Shown piece after piece: positions 41,223-51,400 of a stretch of DNA of 64,000 nt. The position numbers and the translations under genes are program-made. This DNA is from Gemmataceae bacterium. GTDB taxonomy: Bacteria > Planctomycetota > Planctomycetia > Gemmatales > Gemmataceae. Where the stretch lies: positions 2,699,586 through 2,763,585 of the forward strand of contig LR594584.1 of NCBI GenBank assembly GCA_901538445.1. Direction: 5' to 3'. Every line of letters begins with the position of its first letter. Positions within the stretch are counted from its first letter, which is position 1. The notes beneath the pieces were generated by a model that worked only from the letters and a program-made list of their open reading frames with translations, did not search any database and was not told the origin of the DNA.

Positions 41223-42317
41223 ATGTTCAACCTGCGGATGGCCGTTCTGCTCACCGCGTTTACCTGCGCCGGACCTGCGTTCGCACAACCTGTGCGTAAG
41301 TACGACGACAAGGGCGCGCCGCCGTTCAAGGTACTCAAGGAGGGCGAGAACCCGCCGCTCGACGCATACGACAACTTTGTCATCGGGCCGAAGTACGTGC
41401 CCGCACCGGAGCGCACGAAGGGCAAGGACGTGCCCGAGGGCAAGGTGGAGCAGTTCGAGATCGACTCGAAGGAGACCAAGCTGTTCAACCCCGGCATCGC
41501 CCGCAAGGTGTTCGGGAAGGTCGATCCGAACAACCCGAAAACGCTGATCGTCGAGACCCACACCATCGACTATAAGCGCAAGATCGGCGTGTACGTTCCC
41601 CCGGGGTACAAGGAAGGCACCGAGGCACCGTTCATGGTCGTCCACGACGGCCCCGGCCAGGCCGGCGGCTACAAGACGATCCTCGACAACCTGATCGCTC
41701 AGAAGCGGATCCCGCCGATCGTGCTGATCGCGATTCAGAACGGCGGCGGCGACGCCCAGGGGCACGAGCGGGGCAAGGAGTACGACAACATGAACGGCGA
41801 CTACGCCACGTACATCGAGGACGAGGTGCTCCCGCGCGTCGAGAAGCACTGCAAGGTAAAGTTGACCAAGGATCCCGACGGCCGCGCGGCGATGGGGTGC
41901 AGCTCCGGCGGGTCGGCGGCGCTCATCATGGCGTGGTTCCGCAACGACCTGTACCACCGCGTCCTGACCACGTCGGGTACGTTCGTGAACCAGGCGTGGC
42001 CCTTCGACCCCAAGTTCCCCGACGGCGCGTGGGGCTTCCACGAGACGCTGATCCCCAAGGAGCCGAAAAAACCGATCCGCCTGTTCATCCAGGTCGGCGA
42101 CCGGGACCTGCTCAACCCGAACGTGATGCGGGACAACATGCACGACTGGGTCGAGGCCAACCACCGGATGGCGAAGGTGCTCAAGGAGAAGGGTTACGAG
42201 TACCAGTACCTCTTCTGTCAGGGGTCCGGCCACTGCGACGGCAAGGCCCAGGCGCAGTTCCTGCCGCACGCGATCGAATGGGTGTGGAAGGGGTACGCCC
42301 CGAAGAAGGACAAGTAG
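41223..42317 (+). CDS. Secreted esterase, enterochelin esterase/EstA-like
   Basis: The 364-residue protein has a signal peptide (MAVLLTAFTCAGPAFA). The C-terminal two-thirds is an esterase-D or Fes-like alpha/beta-hydrolase: RKIGVYVPPGYKEG, FMVVHDGPGQAGG, a nucleophile elbow in AAMGCSSGGSAAL, and a late GSGHCDG segment holding the catalytic His. The likely substrate is an ester in the periplasm-like space; siderophore or polymer esters are both possible. GAGGGG lies just before the ATG. The gene diverges from the DTW pseudogene. A hairpin at 42367-42393 follows. Confidence 0.85.
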   Translation: MFNLRMAVLLTAFTCAGPAFAQPVRKYDDKGAPPFKVLKEGENPPLDAYDNFVIGPKYVPAPERTKGKDVPEGKVEQFEIDSKETKLFNPGIARKVFGKVDPNNPKTLIVETHTIDYKRKIGVYVPPGYKEGTEAPFMVVHDGPGQAGGYKTILDNLIAQKRIPPIVLIAIQNGGGDAQGHERGKEYDNMNGDYATYIEDEVLPRVEKHCKVKLTKDPDGRAAMGCSSGGSAALIMAWFRNDLYHRVLTTSGTFVNQAWPFDPKFPDGAWGFHETLIPKEPKKPIRLFIQVGDRDLLNPNVMRDNMHDWVEANHRMAKVLKEKGYEYQYLFCQGSGHCDGKAQAQFLPHAIEWVWKGYAPKKDK

Positions 42318-42366
42318 AACTCATTCGGAGCAGGCAGGTCGGCGCGTGCCGGTGTCGTCGGTGATT

Positions 42367-42393
42367 GTGGGGTGGGTCGATCACCCGCCCCAC
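42367..42393. terminator. Hairpin between the esterase and a convergent small gene
   Basis: GTGGGGTGGGT (42367-42377) pairs with ACCCGCCCCAC (42383-42393), one mismatch, around CGATC. It lies 50 bases after the esterase stop and 88 before the stop of the minus-strand gene. Confidence 0.5.
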
Positions 42394-42480
42394 CCGAGAA
42401 TGGTCCGCAGTGAACCGCAGGCGCCCAAAGTACAAGCCCGCCGACGCTCACCGTTTCGGGCCAGAAATGATGGCGGGTGG

Positions 42481-42783
42481 CTACGCGCGAGCGGCGGACG
42501 CGTCGGCGAGGCGGAACCCTCGCTCCCCTGCGGTCGCCAGGTCGAACACCTCCTGCGCCGTGGACCGGACCGCGCCCGACGGGCCGGTCCAACACAACAC
42601 GTTCCGCAGCACATCGAGCTTCGCCCCGTCCGGGACGGTGACCTGAACTTCCCGACAACTCGACTCGTACACCTTGCCCTCCGCGGTGAAGGTGTGCCGC
42701 TGGCTCGCCTGATCGGGGGCGAACGAGTGGGCGACCGGGGAGCCCGCGATGGGGTACGAGCGGCGGTACAGTGTGATCTGCAT
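42481..42783 (-). CDS. Small uncharacterised protein
   Basis: The 100-residue product begins MQITLYRRSYPIAG and has a beta-rich pattern followed by DGAKLDVLRNVLCWTGPSG and a C-terminal Ala-rich helix. GAGG lies 5 bases before the ATG, and a TACAAT element is 55 bases upstream, both supporting a real gene. No signal peptide, membrane segment or catalytic motif is visible. I do not recognise the family. It is convergent with the secreted esterase gene and diverges from the first giant secreted protein. Confidence 0.65.
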   Translation of the reverse strand: MQITLYRRSYPIAGSPVAHSFAPDQASQRHTFTAEGKVYESSCREVQVTVPDGAKLDVLRNVLCWTGPSGAVRSTAQEVFDLATAGERGFRLADASAARA

Positions 42784-42837
42784 GTGAGCCTCGACCGCAG
42801 CCCGGTGACCGCACGTCGCCGGTTAGCCGCTACCACC

Positions 42838-42843
42838 ATTGTA
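42838..42843 (-). promoter_or_regulatory. Possible -10 element for the small minus-strand gene (TACAAT)
   Basis: Read on the minus strand, TACAAT in CTCGTACAATGGTGG lies 54 bases before the start at 42783. Confidence 0.4.
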
Positions 42844-42920
42844 CGAGATCGGGCCCTTCTCCCGCGACCATCGTTGAGTGTTCTTTTCGTAATCGACGGT
42901 CCCGTCCGGGGTCACGGATC

Positions 42921-42959
42921 GCGCGTCGGAACGTCGTCTCAACGAGCGTTCCGACGCGC
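42921..42959. repeat. Perfect 13-bp inverted repeat upstream of the giant gene
   Basis: GCGCGTCGGAACG (42921-42933) and CGTTCCGACGCGC (42947-42959) are exact reverse complements with a 13-base loop. The repeat lies about 85 bases before the giant gene start and upstream of its possible -10 element. It could be a regulator site or a DNA hairpin. Confidence 0.5.
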
Positions 42960-43002
42960 GAAGCGCCGTTCGGTGGCTGGTTGCTCCGCCGGACGAGGAC
43001 GG

Positions 43003-43008
43003 TATCAT
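43003..43008 (+). promoter_or_regulatory. Possible -10 element for the giant gene (TATCAT)
   Basis: TATCAT in GACGGTATCATGAGG lies 35 bases before the start at 43044. No -35 element is evident. Confidence 0.35.
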
Positions 43009-43043
43009 GAGGTCCCCGCCTCACCCTCCCTCGCGAGCAATCC

Positions 43044-46000
43044 ATGCGAATTGCCCCGACCCGATGGTGGTCATCACTGACGGCCCTCGTCGCAGTGATC
43101 GGCACGCCCGGCGCTCAGGCCCAGCACACCTCACCTCTTGCGGTGCGGACAACCGACATCGACGCCGAGAAGTCGCTCCTGACAGTGAACGGGAAGCCCG
43201 AGGTGCCGACCCCCGCCGCGCTGCGTGCGGTGCTGGGGCTCTCGGCACCGAAGGACGCCGGCGGGGCGCGGCAGGCCGAGGCGTGGGAGTTGCGGATCGC
43301 GTTCCGCGAGCCGGTCACGGTCGGCACGGTGGTGTTCCTCACCGGTAACGACCGGAACACCGCATCGGTTCTCCGTCCGGACTCCGAGGGCGAACCCGCC
43401 AAGGCCGCCGACGCCGACTGGCTCCCGATCGGTCCGTCTCGGGTGCTGCCACCCGGGACGCGGGTCCGCGCCGTTCGCCTTACTGGACGGCACTCGAACT
43501 GGCACCCTAACCTGGTCCGGTGCCTGCTCCTCGCACCCCGATTCGACAGCGCCACGCCCGACGCAGTCGGCAGCGGCGAGCCCGGCCCGTTCGGGTCGCA
43601 CCCCAACGCGATCCCCAACGGCGAGGTCTGGGTCAATGCCGCTCCCGATCCCAACCCTGGTGCGGCGAAGCAGACACCCCGCGGTCCGGTCAGCGACGCG
43701 CTGCCATCGTGGTACATCCTCTCGTGGGACAAGCCGCAGGCGCTCCGCGGCCTGCGGGTCCGCGGGAACGCCGAGAAGTACGCGCTCTTCGCGTACCGCG
43801 GCGACCCGAAGCAGAACCCCGCTTTGGCCGGCCCCCGCGACTGGGAGGCGCTGCCGCTCGACGTAGTGATCGAGGTCGGCGAGAGTGCCTCTGACCGCTT
43901 CATCCCGCTGCCGCCGACGGAGACGCTGGCCGTTCGCCTCACGATGACGAAGACCCGCGGCGGGGCCGTCGCGTCCGTCGAACGGTTCGACGCGCTCACC
44001 GACCTCGGCGACCGCCCCGTCCCCGCCCGCAAAAGCGAACTCGCCCCGTTCCCGATCGCCTACGACCAACCGTTCGACGGGACGCTGGCGATGGCCATCA
44101 CCGACGCGGCCGGGAAGCCCGTTCGCACCCTCGTCGCTCAGGTGGACCGACAAAAGGGAAAGCGGGTCGAGAACTGGAACCTGCGCGACGACGAGGGCAA
44201 CGTCGTCTCACCCGGCGAGTACCGGTGGAAGGCGATCACCGCTCCGCCGCTCGACCTGCGGTATCAGTTCAGCGTGTACCCGAACGTCGCGAACCACCAC
44301 CCGGACCGGCTCCCGTGGCTCACCGGCGAGTCCGGCCCGAACGGGTGGCTCGCGGACCACTCGTCGCCGTCGTCCGGCGCGGCCCGCGGCGACAAGGTGT
44401 ACTTCGCCGCACCGTGGGTCGAGTCCGGCGTGTCGCTCATCGAGTGCGACCAGACCGGGAAGAAGCTCTGGGCGCGGCACAGCTTCGCCGGCTTCTCCGG
44501 CCCGGATCACGTCGCTGCAGAGGCCGACGCGGTGTACATCCTCTGCCGCGACAAGCTCGAACGCATGGACCCGGCGACGCACGAGTGGACCCGGTTCGGC
44601 TCGGTCTCCCGGCCCGGCCGCGGCGGGGCGGTGACCGGAATGGCCGCGCACGGCGGGAAACTGTTCGTCGCCTTCCACGGAGCCGATCCGGCATTTGAGA
44701 ACGCGGCACGCGCCGGCGACGTGGACGTCGAGCGCTGCCTCCCGGTGTACCCCGAGCGAATCGCCGACCCGACCGGCACGCGGCGGGTGGCCCCCAACCC
44801 GCGGCAGGAGTTCTTGCGCCTGCTTCGACTTACGGGGTCGCCCTCGGGCCAGAACTACCCCCCGAAGGACCGCCGCGAGGGGCACTTCCCCATCGACCTC
44901 GAAACCGTCGGCGACGCCCGCGAGCAGTTCGTCCTCGTCGCGTTCAAGACCGCCGTCCCGCTCGGCAGCATCGTCTTCCCGTGCCCCGGCCCCGAGTACC
45001 GGGTCGAACTCGCGGCGCTCAAGGCGAACGCGGCGTACCCGGCAAATCCGAAGGACACGAAGGCGTGGGAGCCGTTCGCGACCAAGCCGACGGCCGGGTG
45101 GGTGTGCGTGGCCGCACCGCCCGAGACGACGACACGCGCCCTGCGGGTCCGGGTCACCAGGGCCGGCGACACCAAGGTTGCGGACGACTTGTTGACCGAT
45201 CTGCTCGACACGAAGCCGAAGGTGACCGACACGCCGAGCATCGACGGCGGCCTCGGCGGCAAGAAGGATCCTTCGGGGATCGGCGGCCCGGCGGCGGCCG
45301 AGTGGTTCGCGCGGATCGAGGGGATGCGGCTCCTCCGCCGCCGGTTCGAGCCGGTGGCCGACGTGCGGGTCCGCGTGAACTCCGGGTCGGTCGGCAGGGA
45401 CGGCGTGTGGGACGCGGCCCGCACCGAAGCGCTTTCGCAGGAGAAGCCCGGCGTGTACGTCCTCGAATGGGACAAGGCGCAGCCGGTCAGCGGCCTCGCG
45501 ATCAAGGAGATCGACGGGGCACGGACCGAGATCGACGTGTGGGACGGAGCCGTGGCCGGCCCGGTCGCACTCGATGGCGCGACCGGATGGAAACACCTCG
45601 CGACCTACAACCAGGTGCGCCGCGACTCTTACGAGCCCGGCTTCGAGCGGAACGACTGCGCCCGCTACCTTGATGGAATGGTGGACTTCGGAGGGCCGGT
45701 CACAACCCGTGCGGTCCGGCTCCGGGTCGTGGCGCAGTGGACCGACAACGGCGAGCGCGGCACCGCGTCCGGGCAACGAAACCGAGAGGGCCGGTCGCTC
45801 GACCTGCGGCGGTGCAAGGTCCACGGCGTTCTGGCGCTCAAGCCGCTCGGCGGGGAGCCCGCGCTCGACCCGGTCGCCAACCGCCGGATCGAGGTGCGCG
45901 ACGGCAAGACCGGAGTGTTGAAGAAGGAACTTTCCGCGACCGCCATGGGCGGCCTCGTGGTCGGGCCAGCGGGCGAGCTGTACACGGTCCGGGCCGGCCG

Positions 46001-48278
46001 CGTTACGCAGATCGACCCGGAGACCGGAGCCGCGAAGGCTGTCATTCCTGCGGTGAATGGCACCGATATCAAAGCCTCGCGGGTCGCGGTCGGTCCCGAC
46101 GGCACCTTCTTCGTCCACGTCCTCCCGCAGCACGTCGTTCAGGTCTACAAGCCGAACGGCGACCTCGTGCGGACGATCGGCAAGCCCGGCGGTCAGCGGC
46201 CCGGCCCGTGGGATCCGGAGAAGTTCGCGTCCATCTCGGCACTCGTCGCGGACGGCCGCGGCGGGCTGTGGGTGGTCGAGAACCAGGACAAGCCGCGCCG
46301 CATCGTGCAGTACGCACCGGACGGCGCGCTCGTGGCCGAGCACCTCGGTAACACGAACTACGGCGGCGGCGGCGTCCTCGACCGGTTCGACAAGTCGCGG
46401 CTGTTCTTCGGCCGAGTGCAGTTTGAGATCGACTGGGCGACCGGTAAGTCGCGGGTGAAGAACCTGCTCGCGGAGCACCTCCCCGACGACCTCGTGCCGG
46501 TGCGGTTCCGCGGCCGCACGTACCTCGCGTCCGCCCCGCTGTCGCACCAGCCGACGATGTCCTCCGCTCGCGTCTACCTGCTCGACGAGGCCGCCGGGAC
46601 GGCGCGCCCGGTGGCCGCGTTCGGTGAAGCGGAAAACGTCGAGCTGCTCGAAGTCACCTCGGTGCTTGCGAAGCTCGCGCCGGGGAAGGTGCCCGCCGAT
46701 TACACGTTCCTGTGGACCGACCGCAACGGCGACGGCAGAGCGAGCGCCGACGAGGTCGAGTGGGAGTTGAAGCCGGCCGTTACGGGCCGCTCGCAGCTCG
46801 GCCGGTTCAACGAGGCGTTCCGCCTGCGCGCCGGCCCGTGGCTCTACGAGCCGACCGACGTGCTGCCGGGCGGCGCGCCGGTGTTCGTGAAAAAGGCCGC
46901 CCCCGCCCCAGGCCTCTACGAACTGGCCGGCGGGCGCGTCCTGGCGATGAACGAGCGTAACAAATCGACCGGTCGCGACGGCGCTCCGGGCCACACCGTG
47001 GTTCGCTCACCGGACGGCAAGCCGGTGTGGAAGTACGAGACGTCGTACTCCGGCGTGTCGGGGCTCTTCCTCCCGCCTTGGAGCCCAGGATACGTGACGA
47101 ACGAGTTCGGCGTCATCGGGCACGAGACCGAGACCCGCGGCGACCTCGGCGAGTTCTTCGTCACGAGCGGCAACAACGGCCGGTGGAACCTGTGGACCGC
47201 CGACGGCCTGCTCGCGGGGCACGTGTTGCGGCACAAGCTCGACCCGCGGGGCCGCGACCTCAACACGTTCCGCGACGGGAGCCGCGGGGCCGAACTGAAC
47301 GACCTGACCGGCGGCCAGGAGCACTTCCACGCCTTCCTCACGCGCACGGACGCCGACGGCAAGACGTACATCGTCCACGGGCACAACCTGATCGCGGTCA
47401 CCGAGGTGCTCGGCCTCGACCGCTTCAAGCGGCTGTCCGGGGCGCTCACCGTTTCGGCCGACGACATCCGCCGCGTGCGCGCGTGGGACACCGAGCAGGC
47501 CCGCAAGGAGGTGAAGAGCCGCGCCCGGGTCGCGGAGTGCGTGCTGACCAAGTCGCAAACGCCGCTCGAAGCGGCCGCGATGGACGGCGCGAAACTCGCG
47601 CTGGGGTACGACGACAAGTTCCTCTACGCGAAGTGGACCGTCGAGAGCCAGGGGCAACTGAAGAACGCGGGGACGGACTTTCACCGGTACTTTAAGACCG
47701 GCGCGTACGTCGATCTTGTAATCGGGGCCGACCCGGCCGCGGACGCGACCCGCCGGGCTCCGGTCGCCGGCGACGTGCGGGTGCTCATCACCACTGTTGA
47801 TGGCAAGTCGCAGGTCGTGCTGTACCAGGCAGTCGCACCCGGCGGCGCGGGAGCGGACGCCTGGGAGACCACGACCCCGGCCGCGGGGACGACGAGATTC
47901 GACCGCGTCGTGCGGTTCCCGGACGCGGTGGTCGCGGTGCGCCCGACGAACGGCGGCGGCTACACCGTCGAGGCCGCGCTCCCGCTCGCGGCGCTCGGAC
48001 TCAAGCCGGCCGACGGGGCCCGCCTGCGGTTCGACTGGGGCGTCCAATCCACCGACGACGGCGCGACCGCGAAGCGCCGGGGGTACTGGAGCAACGTCCT
48101 CGCGAACGGGACCACCGACGAGGCGATCGAGGCCCGCCTCGAACCGCACCTGTGGGGCACGCTAGTGTTCGCGCTGAAGTCGGCCGAGGAGCGCCGCATC
48201 GACGGCCCCACCGGGTCTGGTCGCGACCCGAAGAACGACCTCGACTCGATCCTCGACGGTCTGAAGAAAAAGCCGTGA
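43044..48278 (+). CDS. Giant secreted multidomain protein A (FlgD-like, propeller, CBM9-like)
   Basis: The 1744-residue product starts with a signal peptide (SLTALVAVIGTPGAQAQ). An N-terminal beta-rich region is followed by an FlgD-like Ig fold at about residues 340-400 (ITDAAGKPVRTLVAQ, then VVSPGEYRWKAI). The centre holds discoidin-like stretches and NHL/WD-like blades (SRVAVGPDGTFFVHVLP, RIVQYAPDGALVAEHLG). An EF-hand-type loop DRNGDGRASADE lies at about 1226-1237. The C-terminus resembles a CBM9-like sugar-binding domain (GADPAADATRRAPVAGDVRV). It probably binds or processes a polysaccharide outside the inner membrane. A paralogue lies immediately downstream in reverse orientation. No catalytic residues are identified. 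Confidence 0.82.
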   Translation: MRIAPTRWWSSLTALVAVIGTPGAQAQHTSPLAVRTTDIDAEKSLLTVNGKPEVPTPAALRAVLGLSAPKDAGGARQAEAWELRIAFREPVTVGTVVFLTGNDRNTASVLRPDSEGEPAKAADADWLPIGPSRVLPPGTRVRAVRLTGRHSNWHPNLVRCLLLAPRFDSATPDAVGSGEPGPFGSHPNAIPNGEVWVNAAPDPNPGAAKQTPRGPVSDALPSWYILSWDKPQALRGLRVRGNAEKYALFAYRGDPKQNPALAGPRDWEALPLDVVIEVGESASDRFIPLPPTETLAVRLTMTKTRGGAVASVERFDALTDLGDRPVPARKSELAPFPIAYDQPFDGTLAMAITDAAGKPVRTLVAQVDRQKGKRVENWNLRDDEGNVVSPGEYRWKAITAPPLDLRYQFSVYPNVANHHPDRLPWLTGESGPNGWLADHSSPSSGAARGDKVYFAAPWVESGVSLIECDQTGKKLWARHSFAGFSGPDHVAAEADAVYILCRDKLERMDPATHEWTRFGSVSRPGRGGAVTGMAAHGGKLFVAFHGADPAFENAARAGDVDVERCLPVYPERIADPTGTRRVAPNPRQEFLRLLRLTGSPSGQNYPPKDRREGHFPIDLETVGDAREQFVLVAFKTAVPLGSIVFPCPGPEYRVELAALKANAAYPANPKDTKAWEPFATKPTAGWVCVAAPPETTTRALRVRVTRAGDTKVADDLLTDLLDTKPKVTDTPSIDGGLGGKKDPSGIGGPAAAEWFARIEGMRLLRRRFEPVADVRVRVNSGSVGRDGVWDAARTEALSQEKPGVYVLEWDKAQPVSGLAIKEIDGARTEIDVWDGAVAGPVALDGATGWKHLATYNQVRRDSYEPGFERNDCARYLDGMVDFGGPVTTRAVRLRVVAQWTDNGERGTASGQRNREGRSLDLRRCKVHGVLALKPLGGEPALDPVANRRIEVRDGKTGVLKKELSATAMGGLVVGPAGELYTVRAGRVTQIDPETGAAKAVIPAVNGTDIKASRVAVGPDGTFFVHVLPQHVVQVYKPNGDLVRTIGKPGGQRPGPWDPEKFASISALVADGRGGLWVVENQDKPRRIVQYAPDGALVAEHLGNTNYGGGGVLDRFDKSRLFFGRVQFEIDWATGKSRVKNLLAEHLPDDLVPVRFRGRTYLASAPLSHQPTMSSARVYLLDEAAGTARPVAAFGEAENVELLEVTSVLAKLAPGKVPADYTFLWTDRNGDGRASADEVEWELKPAVTGRSQLGRFNEAFRLRAGPWLYEPTDVLPGGAPVFVKKAAPAPGLYELAGGRVLAMNERNKSTGRDGAPGHTVVRSPDGKPVWKYETSYSGVSGLFLPPWSPGYVTNEFGVIGHETETRGDLGEFFVTSGNNGRWNLWTADGLLAGHVLRHKLDPRGRDLNTFRDGSRGAELNDLTGGQEHFHAFLTRTDADGKTYIVHGHNLIAVTEVLGLDRFKRLSGALTVSADDIRRVRAWDTEQARKEVKSRARVAECVLTKSQTPLEAAAMDGAKLALGYDDKFLYAKWTVESQGQLKNAGTDFHRYFKTGAYVDLVIGADPAADATRRAPVAGDVRVLITTVDGKSQVVLYQAVAPGGAGADAWETTTPAAGTTRFDRVVRFPDAVVAVRPTNGGGYTVEAALPLAALGLKPADGARLRFDWGVQSTDDGATAKRRGYWSNVLANGTTDEAIEARLEPHLWGTLVFALKSAEERRIDGPTGSGRDPKNDLDSILDGLKKKP

Positions 48279-48330
48279 CCGGTTTGTTCGGCCCCTTTCG
48301 GTGGGACCGAACGCACGTCACGGAAAGGGC

Positions 48331-48375
48331 GAGGCCCGTCACCCGCGCTCGCAAGTGCGGCGGGTGACGGGCCTC
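48331..48375. terminator. Perfect 16-bp-stem terminator shared by the giant genes
   Basis: 48331-48346 (GAGGCCCGTCACCCGC) pairs exactly with 48360-48375 around a 13-base loop. It lies 52 bases from the stop of gene A and 28 bases from the stop of gene B, and is symmetrical, so it can end transcription from both sides. Confidence 0.7.
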
Positions 48376-48403
48376 GTCTCATCTCGCACGAACCGGAAGC
48401 GGA

Positions 48404-51400
48404 TCACGGCTCGAGCAGCGCGTCCACAGACGCCTCCTCGAAACGGAACTCGCCCCACAGGTTCGGGTGGACGCGTGCCTCGGACGGCAGGTCGCTCAGC
48501 ACGACCAGCGACCGGTTCGCCCAGTAGTACCGGCCAACGGTGGCGACGCCGTTCGGGTCGGCCGTCAGGAACCCGAGGTCGCCGCGGAGGACGCCGCCCT
48601 TCGCGGGCGGCTTACCGCCGAGCGCCGCCCACGGCACCGCCGCTTCCAGCGCCCACCCGTTCGGCCCCTGCCGCACCTGTCCCTTTACCTTCGCCAGCAC
48701 GCGGACCTCGTCCACCTCCAGTTCGCCGACGGGCGACTTGAACACGGTCGGCCTCGCGGGCCGCGGCGCGAGGCGGTAGCGGTACAACAGGGCGACCGGT
48801 TTGCCCCCGACGACCGAGAACACGACCCGCACGTCGCCCGGGACGGCGTCGGCGCGCGTCGCGTCGGCGGCCGGGTCGAGCCCCAGGTGCAGGTCGAGCC
48901 CGTCCCCCTTCTGGAACAGGACCGACGTGTCGGTCGCCGCGTTCCGCAGCGGGCGGTCGCCAGTCACGGTTCCCGCGACGTACAGGTGATCCGCGTCGTA
49001 GGCGAGCTTCGCCCGCCACTCACCGGCCGGCTTGCCGCTCACGTCTCGGGTCGTGCGGACGGTCACCTCGGGCACGCCCTTCCAGTCGGTCAGGACGTCG
49101 CCGTCCAGCACGGGCGGCCTGGTGAGCGGGCGGACCGGGTACACCTTCGGCCCCTCGGCGGCGAGGAACCGCTCGACGCGGGCCTTCGTTGCGACCCACG
49201 CCCCGGCCTTCTCCAGGTCCGCCGCGGGGACGGTCACGGTGCCCTTCACCCGCTGCATCCGCTCCAGGCCGTCGACGCGCATCACGGTAATGTGGTTCTT
49301 GCCTGCGATGGCGTACACCTTCCCGTCGTTCGCCTTCGTGACGTGCCCGTGAAAGTTCTCGACTGTCTTACGCAGGTCCGACAGGTCGGTGACCCCCGGC
49401 TCGCAGTCCGAGATCGAGAAGTACCGCTTGCCGTACCCCCGCGGGCCGCCGACGATCGCGGCCGCCAGGAGTCCGTCGGCGGTGAAGGCGTAGTAGTCGC
49501 CGTTGTTGCCGTTCACGCACAGGAGCTTTTCGCCGCCGACCTCGAACTGCCCGACCGGCCCGAGGCTGCCCGCAACCACGCCCGGCGGCCGGTCGGTGAA
49601 CCCCCACGGCGTCATGTACGACGCCTGGACCCCGGCGTAGCGGTCGGGGTAGGTCCACTGCGGCTTGCCGTCGCGGTCGAGGAACGTGTGCCCCATCACC
49701 AGCGTCTCGCCCGTGTTCGTGACCAGCGTCTCGCCCGTGAGGGCGGCGACTTCCTCGGGTTTCGCGGCGTCGTAGGCTGGCACGCCGTCCTTCCCGAACC
49801 CCGTGGTCCGCAGCCGCAAGCCCGGTGCGCCCCCGCCGCGGACGAAGTTCAGCGACAGGTCGTCGCCGATGTACGGCGACCGCGTGAGCGCCGCCGCGAG
49901 GAGTTGCACCTCGCTTGCGCCGGGCTTGCCGTCGCCGTCGGCGTCGCACCACACGAACGCGGTCGCGGCGGCGTTGCGGCCCTTCGCGGCCTGCTGGAGG
50001 TCCGGGCTGCGGGCGAACTCCTTCCAGTCCGAGAGCAGGCCTGTGGCGACGAGCGGCACGGCCACGCCGGCGCGCTCGACGCAGATGACCGCGGTCGGCC
50101 CCGCGTCGCCGAACGGGGTGACGACCGGGCGGTCGCCGACGAGGTAGCGCCGGCCGCCGACGTAGGTGGTGCGGTCCGGCAGGTACGAGCCGCCGCCGTA
50201 GGGCGCGAGCCGCGCTTCGAGCCGCGCCGTCCGCTTCTCCCAGTCGAGCCGGAACTTCATGCCCAGGTGGTTGACAACGGTGCGGTCGCCCGGGTCCATT
50301 ATCCCGCCCCCGCCGTAGTGCGTCGGTCCGAGCCACTCGGCCTCGTACTGGCCCTCGCGGGTCCACCGGCTGATCCGCTTCGGCTGGAACGTCTGCTCAA
50401 CGACCCACAGCTTGCCCGCGGTGTCGATGGTCATCGCGACCGGTTCGGTGAACGTCGCCGGGTCGTAGCGGCCGACCCCGCCGCCGGGCTTGCCGATGGT
50501 GCGGACGCCCTTCCCCGTCGCCGGGTCGAACACCTTGATCTGCTTCGCCTCGCCGTCGAGGACGTAGAGCAACCCGTCGGCGTCGAACACCAGCGCCCGC
50601 GGCCGCCCGGTTTGCTCGGGCGGAATCACGACCTCCAGGTCCGGGGCGCGGTCGAACTTGGTCAGGTCGCGGACCCGCACGACCCCCTTCGCGCACGCGG
50701 CGTACAGCACGCCGGACCGGTCGAACGCGAGCGCCGACGGTGCGGGCACGGCGAGGTGCCCGCGGACCTTTGCCTCCTTCCGGTCGCCTTCGGGCAGGTC
50801 CACAACGGTGATGCGCTGGGCGAGGTCGCCGCTGGCCTCGGTCTCTCTGCCGACCGGCTCCAGCGCGACGAGCCGCTCGAACCCGCCGGCCGCGGGCTTT
50901 CCAGCCCCGCTGCCCGACGGCCCCTCGACGATCCGCACCCGCAGCGCGCGGACGCTCAGGGTCGCACCGAAGTCACCGAGCAGCGCCCGCGGCGTGTGCC
51001 ACGAGAACCGGATGTCCGAGCGGTTCTGGCGGTGCTGGTACACCGGCTTCCACTTCGCGTCGTCGGCCAGGTCGGTCGCCGCGATCGCGGCGTCCTCGGG
51101 GCCGGTCCACACGTCCACGGTGACCCCGGCCCACTCCATCGGCCGCAGCAGGTTGAACCCGCGGAGCTTGACGGGCTTGTCCCACACGAGCGCCGCCGTC
51201 GCCGGATCAGCGGGCGAGAGCGGGCGGTCCGCTCCGCGGCGCACGTCCCACCCGCCGGCGTTTGTCGCCCGCCCCTCGCGGACGATCAACTTCGCCCCCT
51301 CCGCCGCGTCGCGGTAAGGCCGGTCGAGGACCAACGCATAATCGAGCGCCTTCAACTTGGGGCCGGTGAACACCAGCACTTTCGTGGTGACCGCCTCGGC

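Noticed and set aside
44208-46994. A 928-residue minus-strand open frame over giant gene A
   Set aside because: The plus-strand frame continues through it with recognisable folds and a signal peptide. The reverse frame has none.
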